Below are positions 25,734 to 34,086 of a DNA stretch of 64,000 nucleotides, piece by piece (the first letter of the stretch is position 1; the number at the start of each line of letters is the position of its first letter). Where the stretch lies: the NCBI RefSeq assembly GCF_000424065.1, contig NZ_AUJE01000022.1, forward strand, positions 1 to 64,000, read 5' to 3'. This stretch comes from Selenomonas ruminantium subsp. ruminantium ATCC 12561 (lineage in GTDB: Bacteria > Bacillota > Negativicutes > Selenomonadales > Selenomonadaceae). Below the pieces are notes generated by a model. It was not told where the DNA came from, did no database searches, and was given only the letters and a program-made list of their open reading frames with translations. The position numbers and the translations under genes were made by a program.

Positions 25734-27632
25734 TTAGTTTGCCAGTGCGAAACGCTCATAGAGCACGTTGGCGTCTTTGGTGTTGTAGAGTTTTTGCAGC
25801 TCCTCATCACTGCATTCATCCATCGTAGCGGCGATGTTAGCGAGGATGGAGAGATGGTCGTTGTCCTTGCCGGCAATCCCCACGAGGATATGGGCGGTGT
25901 CGTTGCCGAACTTAATGCCTTCGGGATACTGGAGCACCACGATACCGGACTGGCGGATGGTATCTTTGACAGCGGCTTCGCCATGGGGAATGGCAATGCC
26001 TTTGCCCACATAGGTGCTGATATCGGCTTCGCGTTTGAGCATGCCTTCGATGTAACCTTCGTCCACAAAGCCTGCTTTAACCAAAGCCTTGCCGGCGGCG
26101 GTGATGGCTTCTTCCTTGCTCACGCTTTTAAGGCCGAGCTGGATATTCGTAAGGTCCAAAACGTGTTTTTCGCGGGAACCGGACTGACCGGCAGCCATTA
26201 CGCCGTCCATCTTGTTTTCGGAAAGGCGGGCGATAATCTGTTCAAACACATCATTCTGCGTGAAGTTGCGCACGAGGATATGTTCAGCCTGCGGAGAATC
26301 TTCCATAGCGCGCTGTGCCAGTTTTTCATGGGTGACGACAATCTGCGCATCCTTGGGGATATTGCCGATGGCGGCGTTAGTTACAGAGATATGCGTATAA
26401 CCTGCATTGCGCAGTTTCTTGCGCAGGCTGGCGGCACCGAGGGCGCTGGAGCCCATGCCAGCATCGCAGGCATAAACGATGCTTTCCAGTTCGCTGCCGC
26501 TGATGCGTACAGCACTTACAGCGACCTGACCGCGCTGTTTGCGTTCCTGCATAGCTGCTTTTGCTTCTTCGAGGGATTCGCCGCTTTCTTCCGTGGCGGA
26601 AACTTTAATGAATACCGATGCTACGGCACAGGAAACCACCGTGGCTACGAGGAAGTCTGCCATATTGGCGATAAAGGCGCCTTTCGGGGTCATGGCGAGA
26701 ACCGCGATAATGGAACCCGGAGAGGACGGAGCGATAAGGCCGCCGCCTAAGAGCTGCAGGGTTGCCACACCGGCCATGCCACCGGCGATAACGGCAATCA
26801 GCAGTACCGGCTTCATGAGGACATAGGGGAAGTAAATTTCATGGATACCGCCCAGAAGGTGAATAATCATCGCACCGGGAGTGGAATCTTTCGCCATGCC
26901 TTTGCCGAAGAACCAGTAAGCCAGCAGTACGCCAAGGCCGGGGCCGGGATTTGCTTCGAGCAGGAAGAACATGGACTTGCCAAATTCTTCGGCCTGCTGA
27001 ATGCCCAGCGGCGAGAGCACGCCATGGTTGATGGCGTTGTTCAGGAACAAAATCTTAGCGGGTTCAATGATAACGGATGCCAGCGGCAAAAGCCCTGCTG
27101 CCACAATGCCTTCCACGCCAGAGCGCAGCACGCCATTAGCAGCCAGCACCACGGGGCCGACGCCGACAAAGGCGAGCACAGCCAAGACACCACCTAAGAT
27201 GCCTGCCGAGAAGTTATTGACGAGCATTTCAAAGCCCGTGGGAATCTTGTCCTCGATGGCGGCATCGAATTTCTTCATCAAGAAGCCAGCCAGCGGGCCC
27301 ATAATCATGGCGCCCAGGAACATGGGAATGTCGGCACCGGCGATAACACCGGCCGTGGCAATCGTACCGACCACGCCGCCGCGATGTTTGTAAACAGCTG
27401 CACCGCCGCTATAACCTAAGAGCAGGGGAATGAGCCATTTGCTCATGGGGCCGCCCACCTGCGCTAGGTATTCATTGGGCAGCCAACCCGTAGGAATAAA
27501 GAGCGCCGTCAAAAAGCCCCAGGCGATAAATGCACCAATGTTCGGCAAAACCATACCGGACAAAAACCGGCCAAATTTCTGCATTGCTTCCTGAAAACCC
27601 AAGCTCTGTGCAGAACTCGTCGCTGTACTCAT
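25734..27632 (-). CDS. mtlA: Mannitol-specific PTS enzyme IICBA
   Basis: Imports and phosphorylates mannitol. 632 residues with three domains. Membrane EIIC ~1-340 (LPNIGAFIAWGFLTALFIPTGW, GGIHEIYFPYVLMKP). EIIB ~375-470 with the phospho-cysteine in YACDAGMGSSALGA. EIIA ~490-632 with the phospho-histidine in GIAIPHGEAAVKD. It starts 3 bases after the mtlR stop, behind GGAGGG inside the end of mtlR. Confidence 0.97.
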   Translation of the reverse strand: MSTATSSAQSLGFQEAMQKFGRFLSGMVLPNIGAFIAWGFLTALFIPTGWLPNEYLAQVGGPMSKWLIPLLLGYSGGAAVYKHRGGVVGTIATAGVIAGADIPMFLGAMIMGPLAGFLMKKFDAAIEDKIPTGFEMLVNNFSAGILGGVLAVLAFVGVGPVVLAANGVLRSGVEGIVAAGLLPLASVIIEPAKILFLNNAINHGVLSPLGIQQAEEFGKSMFFLLEANPGPGLGVLLAYWFFGKGMAKDSTPGAMIIHLLGGIHEIYFPYVLMKPVLLIAVIAGGMAGVATLQLLGGGLIAPSSPGSIIAVLAMTPKGAFIANMADFLVATVVSCAVASVFIKVSATEESGESLEEAKAAMQERKQRGQVAVSAVRISGSELESIVYACDAGMGSSALGAASLRKKLRNAGYTHISVTNAAIGNIPKDAQIVVTHEKLAQRAMEDSPQAEHILVRNFTQNDVFEQIIARLSENKMDGVMAAGQSGSREKHVLDLTNIQLGLKSVSKEEAITAAGKALVKAGFVDEGYIEGMLKREADISTYVGKGIAIPHGEAAVKDTIRQSGIVVLQYPEGIKFGNDTAHILVGIAGKDNDHLSILANIAATMDECSDEELQKLYNTKDANVLYERFALAN

Positions 27633-27635
27633 GGA

Positions 27636-29741
27636 TTATCCCTCCATCAATTCCTTGTATTTCTTGGCATGAAACTGGCGGAAAATGCGGATTAACTCAT
27701 CGTGGATAAGCCGCTTATCCCCTTCATGCAACACTTCGATAAAGCCCCACCGTTCGAGTAGAATGGCGGATATATAACCTATTGTTTCCAATTCATACTG
27801 ACTGCATTCCTTCGGTGCCACCATCACCGCCGCCGTACGGATTTTCTCCGTGGGTTCGGCGGGATAGAAGAAAAAGTCACCGACATGGACAATGCCAAAA
27901 TGAATTTCCTGTACATGGCTGCTGCGGCAGTGCAGCAGAATCATATGATTGCCGCTGACCGCTGTGCTGCCCTTGTCTTCCCGGGCCAAAAGCTCCCGGG
28001 CCACGTTCTCCGCTACCTGCTTATCCGCGCTTATGAGCCTGCCAGCCAGCTGGGAAATTTCCTGCACCGTCATGGACTTTGCATCCTCTGCGAAGAAAAA
28101 GCCCTCGATGAGTGTCAGGATTGCCTGTTCGTAAGCGCCCATGATTTTAAGTGCGCTGACAAAATCCGGCTTGGCGGTAGCTGCCGGAGCCTCTACCCGC
28201 TCGGCGGGCAGCTGCTTGTCGAGCAGACCATCAATTTTTGCCTGGTCGGCAGGTGTGAGCAGGGCACTTACGACCACCACCGGCAGCGGTACATGCGGTA
28301 TCGGCACCGTCGCGATGATAAAATCAGCCTCATGCTCACGAAAGTAAGCGGGGGTAAGCTGCATGGTGGAAACCATATCGTGTACGATGAGATTGTCATA
28401 CTGTTGGCGCAGGCGGCTTGCAAGCAAGCGGCTCGTGCCCATCCCCGTGGGACACGCCACAATCACACGGCGCTGCAGTTTCTTGAGCGTCTGATTGTCG
28501 TTGAGCGCCGCGCCCAGATGCATGGCAATATAGGCGATTTCCTCCTCCGGAAATACGATATCCAGCTCCCCTTCGATATCCTTGACACTGGCTGCCGCCA
28601 GCTGCATAAGCTCCGGATAATTGCTGTTCATCTCACCGAGCAGCGGATTGCGTATCGGCATCCCCATTTTTAACCTGCTGATGGACGGCCCCAAATGATT
28701 GACCAGCCCCGTCAGCAGTGCCGAATTGCGATATAATTTCTGACCACTGATTTTTTCCGCCGCCCCCATCACGGCTTTGGCCATGCGCACCAGATGGAAG
28801 TTATCCAGTGACGCCGGCATGCCCTGTGGCTGGTAGCGGCTGCGGGCGCCTAAGATATGCATGGCGATATAGCCGGTCTCCGCCTCGTTTATCGTGATGG
28901 CAAATTCGTTAGCGATTTTTGCGCCCAAATCTGCCGCCAGCTTAAACTCAGGTTTCGACTGTAAATCCGCCAGCACCTCAGGTGCCAGTTTGATGGGTTC
29001 ATGGCGCCGAATCCTCTGTACTGCCAGTGCCAGATGCACCAGCAGCCCCACAAAGGCCTGGTCGGACAGCCGCCCATCCAAAGATTTTTCCGTTTGCCGG
29101 ATTAAGCGTTCCAAACGCTGAATGATTTCTTTATCGACTAAATCCAGCAGGTGGGAGGAAGCCATGCTCACTGCCTGTCCATCCTCGGCCAGATTGGCCT
29201 GCACAAGCGATAACAGCTCCTGCTCACCTACATTTTCATAAATATACGCTACAATTGCCTGCCGGATACTTGCTTCTTTACCTTCGATATAGACCCCCAG
29301 ACCGGGTTTTCGGACAAGTTTCAGCCCATGTCCCTTAAACCAGCTTTCCAGCCTGTCCAAATCCTTGCTGATGGTGCCATCGGTTACGCCTAAGAGCGAT
29401 GCGAGGGTAAAGAGTTTTACCGGCTCTTGATTGGGAAGCAGCTGGCTGACGATAATCGACCGCCGCTCCTCCGGAGTAAAAGTCTTGTCATTCACCTGCC
29501 CCAGAAATTCCTTGAGCGAAGCCATCGCTTCGGCACCGCCGTCTATGGAAAAGCCCGCCCCTTTTTTGCGGGAAAGGTCAAGACCATAAGGCTTTAGCGC
29601 CTCTGCCACTGCTGGCAGTTCTCTTGATACGGTTTTCGTGCTGACGCCTAACCTTTCGGCCAGTTCGCCTGCACTCTGGAAAGGATTGTCCCCTTCCGTC
29701 AAAATTTTTAAGATTGCTGTGGTTCGCTCACGCAGATTCAT
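27636..29741 (-). CDS. mtlR: Mannitol operon transcriptional activator MtlR (BglG/DeoR-type, PRD)
   Basis: About 701 residues. N-terminal winged helix-turn-helix (QSAGELAERLGVSTKTVSRELPAV) plus a second HTH (LLGVTDGTISKDLDRLESW). Two PTS regulation domains follow (ETGYIAMHILGA and EEIAYIAMHLGAAL with their histidines), then an EIIB-like domain (CPTGMGTSRLLASRLRQQY) and a C-terminal EIIA-like domain (ILLHCRSSHVQEI). Phosphorylation by HPr/EII should tune activity. The ATG at 29741 follows AGGAGG by 9 bases. Being first in the operon, it probably regulates its own transcription. Confidence 0.95.
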   Translation of the reverse strand: MNLRERTTAILKILTEGDNPFQSAGELAERLGVSTKTVSRELPAVAEALKPYGLDLSRKKGAGFSIDGGAEAMASLKEFLGQVNDKTFTPEERRSIIVSQLLPNQEPVKLFTLASLLGVTDGTISKDLDRLESWFKGHGLKLVRKPGLGVYIEGKEASIRQAIVAYIYENVGEQELLSLVQANLAEDGQAVSMASSHLLDLVDKEIIQRLERLIRQTEKSLDGRLSDQAFVGLLVHLALAVQRIRRHEPIKLAPEVLADLQSKPEFKLAADLGAKIANEFAITINEAETGYIAMHILGARSRYQPQGMPASLDNFHLVRMAKAVMGAAEKISGQKLYRNSALLTGLVNHLGPSISRLKMGMPIRNPLLGEMNSNYPELMQLAAASVKDIEGELDIVFPEEEIAYIAMHLGAALNDNQTLKKLQRRVIVACPTGMGTSRLLASRLRQQYDNLIVHDMVSTMQLTPAYFREHEADFIIATVPIPHVPLPVVVVSALLTPADQAKIDGLLDKQLPAERVEAPAATAKPDFVSALKIMGAYEQAILTLIEGFFFAEDAKSMTVQEISQLAGRLISADKQVAENVARELLAREDKGSTAVSGNHMILLHCRSSHVQEIHFGIVHVGDFFFYPAEPTEKIRTAAVMVAPKECSQYELETIGYISAILLERWGFIEVLHEGDKRLIHDELIRIFRQFHAKKYKELMEG

Positions 29742-29892
29742 TTTCACTTTGCCTCCTATGATCACTCAGAAGCGTATCAAAACCGATTTAAGTAATTCGT
29801 GTTTCGATGGTTTTATTATACGGGTTATTCCGATTTTATACAAGTTAAAGACATTCAATCTTGTCCCGGACAGAATAGGACAAAAATAAAGA

Positions 29893-29940
29893 ATTGACTG
29901 GTCAAGCGTACGAACTAGTCGTACAAACCAGTCAATCCTT
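29893..29940 (-). terminator. Terminator of the small unknown gene
   Basis: TTGACTGGT pairs with ACCAGTCAA, with an inner GTACGA/TCGTAC pairing. On the minus strand a TTCTTTATTTTT run follows. It also insulates the mtl promoter region. Confidence 0.8.
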
Positions 29941-29970
29941 CATTCGCTCTGCAATTTTCCTGCAGCCTGT

Positions 29971-30378
29971 TCATGACTGCACATCAACGATTTTACCTGC
30001 CGTTCCCGTTGCCTTGCTGTTGGAGTTTGCGGTATAGCCATCCGTTGCGGCATCGCTTTTTTTCTTGAGATACGCTGTCGTAGTCTTATAGTCTTCTTCT
30101 GTGGTGTCGGTAACCTTACGCAGCATTTCCTGGAAGGACTTTTTGCCCGTCTGATAGTCCTTGACCGAAGTATCCGCCTGCTCTTTGAGCGTTTTTTCCA
30201 CGCTGATGCCATTTTGCAGGGCATTATACACCGTTCGATTAATGTCCTGCGGCTCACGAACAGGAGTGGCTGTATGCATGTCGGGATGCGGGTCAAAGGA
30301 TGAATGCATCCGTGGCATCTTCACGGAAAAATCCACAGCCCGGCTCATAATCTCCAAGGTCTCGCCAATCGCTGCCAT
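29971..30378 (-). CDS. Small hydrophilic protein of unknown function
   Basis: 135 residues, no membrane segment. It has a His/Pro-rich part near residues 20-40 (PRMHSSFDPHPDMHTATPV) and a lysine-rich helical middle (EKTLKEQADTSVKDYQTGKKSFQEMLRKV). The tail is Ser/Thr-rich (KSDAATDGYTANSNSKATGT). The ATG has an excellent site (AGAGGAGGGG). An overlapping frame (29940-30296) has no such site and looks non-coding. I do not recognise a family. It lies between the mtl operon and the chemoreceptor, on the same strand as both. Confidence 0.7.
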   Translation of the reverse strand: MAAIGETLEIMSRAVDFSVKMPRMHSSFDPHPDMHTATPVREPQDINRTVYNALQNGISVEKTLKEQADTSVKDYQTGKKSFQEMLRKVTDTTEEDYKTTTAYLKKKSDAATDGYTANSNSKATGTAGKIVDVQS

Positions 30379-30484
30379 GAGAACCCCTCCTCTCTGTTTT
30401 TATTACTTATATTTATTTTATCATAATTATTTTTTCTAAGCAATACAGCCAGACGGATTATTACCCTTCGTCACCTGTACAGCA

Positions 30485-30520
30485 AAAAGGAGCTCTCTTT
30501 TTCAAGCGAACTCCTTTGTT
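30485..30520 (-). terminator. Terminator of the chemoreceptor gene
   Basis: AAAGGAG and CTCCTTT pair around an 18-base loop, with TTTTTG after the hairpin on the minus strand. Moderate strength. Confidence 0.6.
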
Positions 30521-30525
30521 GCAGT

Positions 30526-32496
30526 TTACACCTTAAATTGTTTAATGGCGGTCTGCATATCCGCTGCCAGATTTGCCAAAGCCTGCGAAGCTGCCGCAAT
30601 TTCTTCATTGGACGCGGACTGCTCCTGCGTAGCAGCCGAAATCGTCTGCGTATCCTCGGCGGTCTTGCGGCTTATCCCATCAATAGAATCCACCGCCGTT
30701 ACGATATTATTGGCCCCTGCAGCCACCGTATTCACCGAAGTATTGATTTCATCCATCTGCTGCTTGATGCCGTTGACCATCGTGAGAATCCCCTCAAACT
30801 GTTCGCCGACCTCACGAATGGCTGCCGTACCGGATTTCACCTCATCTGTACCTGTCTGCATGGCTTTGACCGCCTCAAAGGTATCGCGCTGAATGGAATC
30901 AATGCGCGACTTAATCTGTTCGGCAGATTCCTGCGATTCCGAAGCCAGCTTACGCACTTCCTCGGCGACCACCGCAAAGCCGCGGCCATGTTCACCTGCT
31001 CTGGCCGCTTCAATGGCCGCATTCAGGGACAGGAGATTTGTCTGCTCGGCAATGGAGGAAATCGCATCCACAATCTGCCCAATCTGATTGCTGTTTTCCC
31101 CAAGTTTTTCCACGACATTGGCCGACGAGATAACACTCTGCTCGATATTGCCCATGCGCTTGACGGCATTTTCCATAAGCTGTGATCCTTTCTGCGCGGC
31201 CTCAGCTGTGCGGTTGGAAGTTTCCGTAACGGTACGGGCCTTGTCCGCCATCGCCGTTACATCCGCATAAACCTCATCCACATTCTTCTTGGCCCCGTTG
31301 ATATCTTCGAGCTGTTTCTCCATACTGAAGGACACATTACCCACGGTTTCCGCTACATGCACGGAGGCATCTGCGGACTGATGCGCACTGGCGGTAAGTT
31401 CTTCGGAAGACGCCGCCACTTGCTCACTGGTAGCTGCCATCTTACCAATCAGATTGCGCAAATTGGCACACATGGTGTTAAAGGCATTGGTCAGCATACC
31501 GATTTCATCATTGGATTCCACCGGCAAATTGTTCACGGAAAGATTCCCATTCGCCATTTGCGTTGCATGCGCTTCCAACAGCTCTACCGGCTTAATAATG
31601 CGGCCGGCAAAGCTCCGGCAGACACCGCCCGAAAAGAGCAGTCCGATAACAATGAGCACGCCGAACACCATCTTCAAATGGGTAAGCGCGGCAAACACAA
31701 AGGAACTGGGCACAGAAATCCCCATAATCCAGCCTGTTGAAGGCACGGTCTGATAAGCAAAGACCTTATCTTCGCCATTGATGTTCGCTTCAAAATAGCC
31801 CTCGCCATTTTTGACCATTTCCTCAAAATGACTGCCCAGGCCATCAATTTCCTTAAAATTCTTCATCTGCTCACCGGCGCCGGAGGTCGCGAGAATATTG
31901 CCGCTTTTCTCCATGACAATGCCCGCACCTTCGCCGTGGTATTTCAATTTGTTTACCTGCTCCGTGATGGCATCCAGTGCGATATCCACGCAGGTAGCCC
32001 CGATGAACTGACCATCGGCTTTAACCGGTGCGGCCACGGATACGACCAGTTTGCCCGTGCTGGCAGCTACATAGGCATCGGTAAAGAACACCTTGTCCTT
32101 GGCCTTGGCATCCTTATACCAGGGACGCTGACGCGGGTCGCGTTTCCCGGTCTTATCGCCAGTGTAATACCCCATCCACCAGCCGTCCTCCGTCGCACCC
32201 GTCATTTCCAGAATTTCCTTATCCGACATGGTGGTGCCCAGAGTGGCCTTGCTATGCATAATGTCAAAATTGCCATTCAGACTGGTCATGTAGTTGGTCG
32301 TTGCCTCACCAAAGGCCCGTTTCTCCCGCAGCCAACCATCCAACACCATAGCCTCGCGGGAAATCGTCGCCCGCAGTTCACTGTCCACGCTCTGATTCAG
32401 TTCACGGCTGGCCATAACGTAGCCGACAATAGCCACAATGGCCATTAACAGCCCCATTATGCCGGACAATGCCATAAACTTGTGTTTGAGACTCAT
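30526..32496 (-). CDS. Methyl-accepting chemotaxis protein with periplasmic dCache domain
   Basis: About 656 residues. N-terminal membrane helix ([23 protein letters not shown]), extracytoplasmic dCache sensor (~40-275) with the [23 protein letters not shown] and GWIMGISVP blocks, second membrane helix ([16 protein letters not shown]), HAMP domain and a long coiled-coil signalling domain. The hairpin tip is [37 protein letters not shown], the CheA/CheW contact. The ligand is unknown; dCache receptors often sense amino acids or carboxylates. It implies motility. The ATG at 32496 follows GGTGGGGG. Confidence 0.96.
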   Translation of the reverse strand: MSLKHKFMALSGIMGLLMAIVAIVGYVMASRELNQSVDSELRATISREAMVLDGWLREKRAFGEATTNYMTSLNGNFDIMHSKATLGTTMSDKEILEMTGATEDGWWMGYYTGDKTGKRDPRQRPWYKDAKAKDKVFFTDAYVAASTGKLVVSVAAPVKADGQFIGATCVDIALDAITEQVNKLKYHGEGAGIVMEKSGNILATSGAGEQMKNFKEIDGLGSHFEEMVKNGEGYFEANINGEDKVFAYQTVPSTGWIMGISVPSSFVFAALTHLKMVFGVLIVIGLLFSGGVCRSFAGRIIKPVELLEAHATQMANGNLSVNNLPVESNDEIGMLTNAFNTMCANLRNLIGKMAATSEQVAASSEELTASAHQSADASVHVAETVGNVSFSMEKQLEDINGAKKNVDEVYADVTAMADKARTVTETSNRTAEAAQKGSQLMENAVKRMGNIEQSVISSANVVEKLGENSNQIGQIVDAISSIAEQTNLLSLNAAIEAARAGEHGRGFAVVAEEVRKLASESQESAEQIKSRIDSIQRDTFEAVKAMQTGTDEVKSGTAAIREVGEQFEGILTMVNGIKQQMDEINTSVNTVAAGANNIVTAVDSIDGISRKTAEDTQTISAATQEQSASNEEIAAASQALANLAADMQTAIKQFKV

Positions 32497-32620
32497 AGTT
32501 CCCCCACCTTTCACCTTTCCTTAGTTATCCATCTACCTCCTCTTTTCGTCATACAGTAAAAAAATCCTGCCAAAAATCATATGTTTCACAATGAAATTTA
32601 GGAAAATTAATGCAAAAATC

Positions 32621-32705
32621 AAGCCCGTCCTGTGGGGGATGACTTTCTGTAGCGTTTGACAAGCTTGTCTAAGCGAAAGAAAGTTATTCCCCACAGGACG
32701 GGCGT
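32621..32705 (+). repeat. Hairpin element E5
   Basis: Arms gcccgtcctgtgggggatga and ttattccccacaggacgggc around GCGTTTGACAAGCTTGTCTA. It keeps the two G/T mismatches. It is nearly identical to E6, 650 bases away. Confidence 0.88.
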
Positions 32706-32740
32706 TTTAGCACGATGCCGCCACAAATACAGCAAATTCC

Positions 32741-32768
32741 TTGACTTTTTACGGCAAACTGATATAAT
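32741..32768 (+). promoter_or_regulatory. Promoter of a candidate small RNA
   Basis: TTGACT, a 16-base spacer and TATAAT, a strong consensus match with no protein gene downstream. Confidence 0.75.
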
Positions 32769-32774
32769 CAAGAT

Positions 32775-32924
32775 ATGAAAAGGAGGACGAACCACAATGA
32801 TGGTCGCCCAACACCTTCCGATTTGGTAAATTGTATGGTTAATACCAAACAGTGACCTATCAGACGGCTATCTGATGGTCAACAGAATTCATGATTAAGC
32901 CGCCCCGGCCAGGGCGGCTTTTTT
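32775..32924 (+). ncRNA. Candidate structured small RNA with own promoter and terminator
   Basis: Starting about 7 bases after TATAAT and ending at a strong terminator (AAGCCGCCC..GGGCGGCTT, then six T; 32897-32924). Two further hairpins precede it: TTTGGTA..TACCAAA and TGACC-ATCAGA..TCTGAT-GGTCA. A ribosome site GGAGG precedes ATGATG, opening a 10-codon frame (MMVAQHLPIW) that may be a leader peptide or meaningless. I do not recognise the RNA family. Confidence 0.55.
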
Positions 32925-33216
32925 CATGCTTGCTACGAACTCTGGCCTAGCATTAACCGAAGAAACTATCCAAGAAGCTTAGCTTTTAGCCAAGTATATA
33001 AATCTTTGCCGAATTCCGACCAAAAGCCGGAAAGGATAGGCACCAGAACGAAGGTTCCAATAGCGTACAGCAAAAGCTGATATTCCACGGTATAATAAAG
33101 GGCAATTACACATCACCCTTTGGAGCTTTGATAAAGTGTCGGGAAGCTCGACTAGACTCACTTCGACCATCATTGTAAATCATCAATGTGAATACGGAAA
33201 ATCCGCGTTCGTCCTC
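32925..33216 (-). ncRNA. Candidate convergent transcript with a leader homologous to the plus-strand small RNA
   Basis: The promoter to its right would send a transcript leftward through a region sharing AGAGGACGAAC and ACAATGATGGTCG with the plus-strand RNA. A 64-codon frame starts at that ATGATG (33173) and ends at 32979, but lacks a good ribosome site and composition looks non-coding. The 3' end is unknown: the shared GC-rich hairpin at 32897 has no T-run in this direction. Confidence 0.4.
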
Positions 33217-33222
33217 TTGATG

Positions 33223-33251
33223 AGTATATCATAATCATGTATTATCGTCAA
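33223..33251 (-). promoter_or_regulatory. Convergent promoter
   Basis: TTGACG (33246-33251), 17-base spacer, TATACT (33223-33228) on the minus strand. Confidence 0.7.
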
Positions 33252-33275
33252 AGACATTTGACTGTAAGCAAAACC

Positions 33276-33363
33276 TAAGCCCGCCCTGTGGGGATGACTT
33301 TCTGTAGCGTTTGACAAGCTTTTCTAAGCGAAAGAAAGTTATTCCCCACAGGACGGGCGCCTT
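33276..33363 (+). repeat. Hairpin element E6
   Basis: Near-duplicate of E5 (arms gcccgccctgtggggatgac / ttattccccacaggacgggc), with the apical core changed to GACAAGCTTTTCTA, so the apical stem is weakened. Confidence 0.85.
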
Positions 33364-33385
33364 TGCACTTCATTGTAATGTTCGC

Positions 33386-33475
33386 ACTAAGTGCGGTGAC
33401 TGGTGATGCCTTTCCGCAGCTTTTGACAAGCCTGTCTATGGCGAAGGAAAGGTATTACCAGTCACCGCGCGCCTT
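33386..33475 (+). repeat. Hairpin element E7
   Basis: Arms gcggtgactggtgatgcc and ggtattaccagtcaccgc around TTTTGACAAGCCTGTCTATGG, with the same two G/T mismatches. It ends 15 bases from the ANTAR regulator stop. The 32497-33489 gap holds only E5-E7 and the small-RNA pair. Confidence 0.88.
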
Positions 33476-33489
33476 TGCATATCTTTCTC

Positions 33490-34083
33490 TCAAGCCTTGC
33501 CCCCGGCCGCGCGAATGATACTCTGTGCCACATCTTTAAGCGGCACCCGCTTCTGCATGGCATACTGCTGCATCCGGCGATACGCTTCCTGTTCCCCCAG
33601 TTTATGCGCCGCCATGATTATGCCCTTGGCCCGGTCGACCATTTTGCGCGTTTCCAGCGAATCCTTGAGCTTTTCCAGTTCATCCTCCAACCCTTGCATT
33701 TCCTGCCAACGGGAGAGCGCGATTTCAATCGCAGGAAAAAGCTGGCTTTCCTGCACCGGCTTTACAAGATACCCCAGTACGCCGGAGTCCTTCGCCTTAT
33801 CCACAATATCGGGCTGACTGAACGCCGTCAGCAGGATTACGGGGGCAATTTTATCCACATAGATTTTTCCTGCCGCAGTAATACCGTCCATTTCCGGCAT
33901 CTTAATATCCATCAGCACCAAATCCGGGCGGTGCTGACGGGTCAGTTCCACGGCCCGCCGGCCGTTTACCGCTTCGCCCACGACTTCATGGCCTGCATCT
34001 TCGAGCATTTCCCGGATATCCAGACGGATAAGGGATTCGTTATCGGCAATGACAATCCGTAATGTTTTCTTGTTTTCCTGCAT
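33490..34083 (-). CDS. Response regulator with ANTAR RNA-binding domain (EutV/NasT-like)
   Basis: 197 residues. Receiver domain 1-120 with IADNESL, phospho-Asp in LVLMDIKMPEMDG, Thr in LLTAFSQ, Lys in YLVKPVQ. Then a coiled-coil linker (LEDELEKLKDSLETRKMVDRAKG) and ANTAR domain ~135-195 (RAKGIIMAAHKLGEQEAYRRMQQYAMQKRVPLKDVAQSII). ANTAR proteins bind tandem hairpins in nascent mRNA and prevent termination. It lies 3 bases after its kinase. Ethanolamine or nitrogen genes are typical targets, but none are nearby. Confidence 0.94.
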   Translation of the reverse strand: MQENKKTLRIVIADNESLIRLDIREMLEDAGHEVVGEAVNGRRAVELTRQHRPDLVLMDIKMPEMDGITAAGKIYVDKIAPVILLTAFSQPDIVDKAKDSGVLGYLVKPVQESQLFPAIEIALSRWQEMQGLEDELEKLKDSLETRKMVDRAKGIIMAAHKLGEQEAYRRMQQYAMQKRVPLKDVAQSIIRAAGGKA

Positions 34084-34086
34084 AAC

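Noticed and set aside
29940-30296. A 118-codon minus-strand frame very rich in Arg and Lys
   Set aside because: It overlaps the 135-residue gene in another frame, lacks a ribosome site, and its composition is typical of a shadow frame.
32979-33173. A 64-codon minus-strand frame starting MMVEVSLVEL
   Set aside because: It starts at a shared ATGATG block but has no clear ribosome site or recognisable family; kept only as part of the small-RNA finding.
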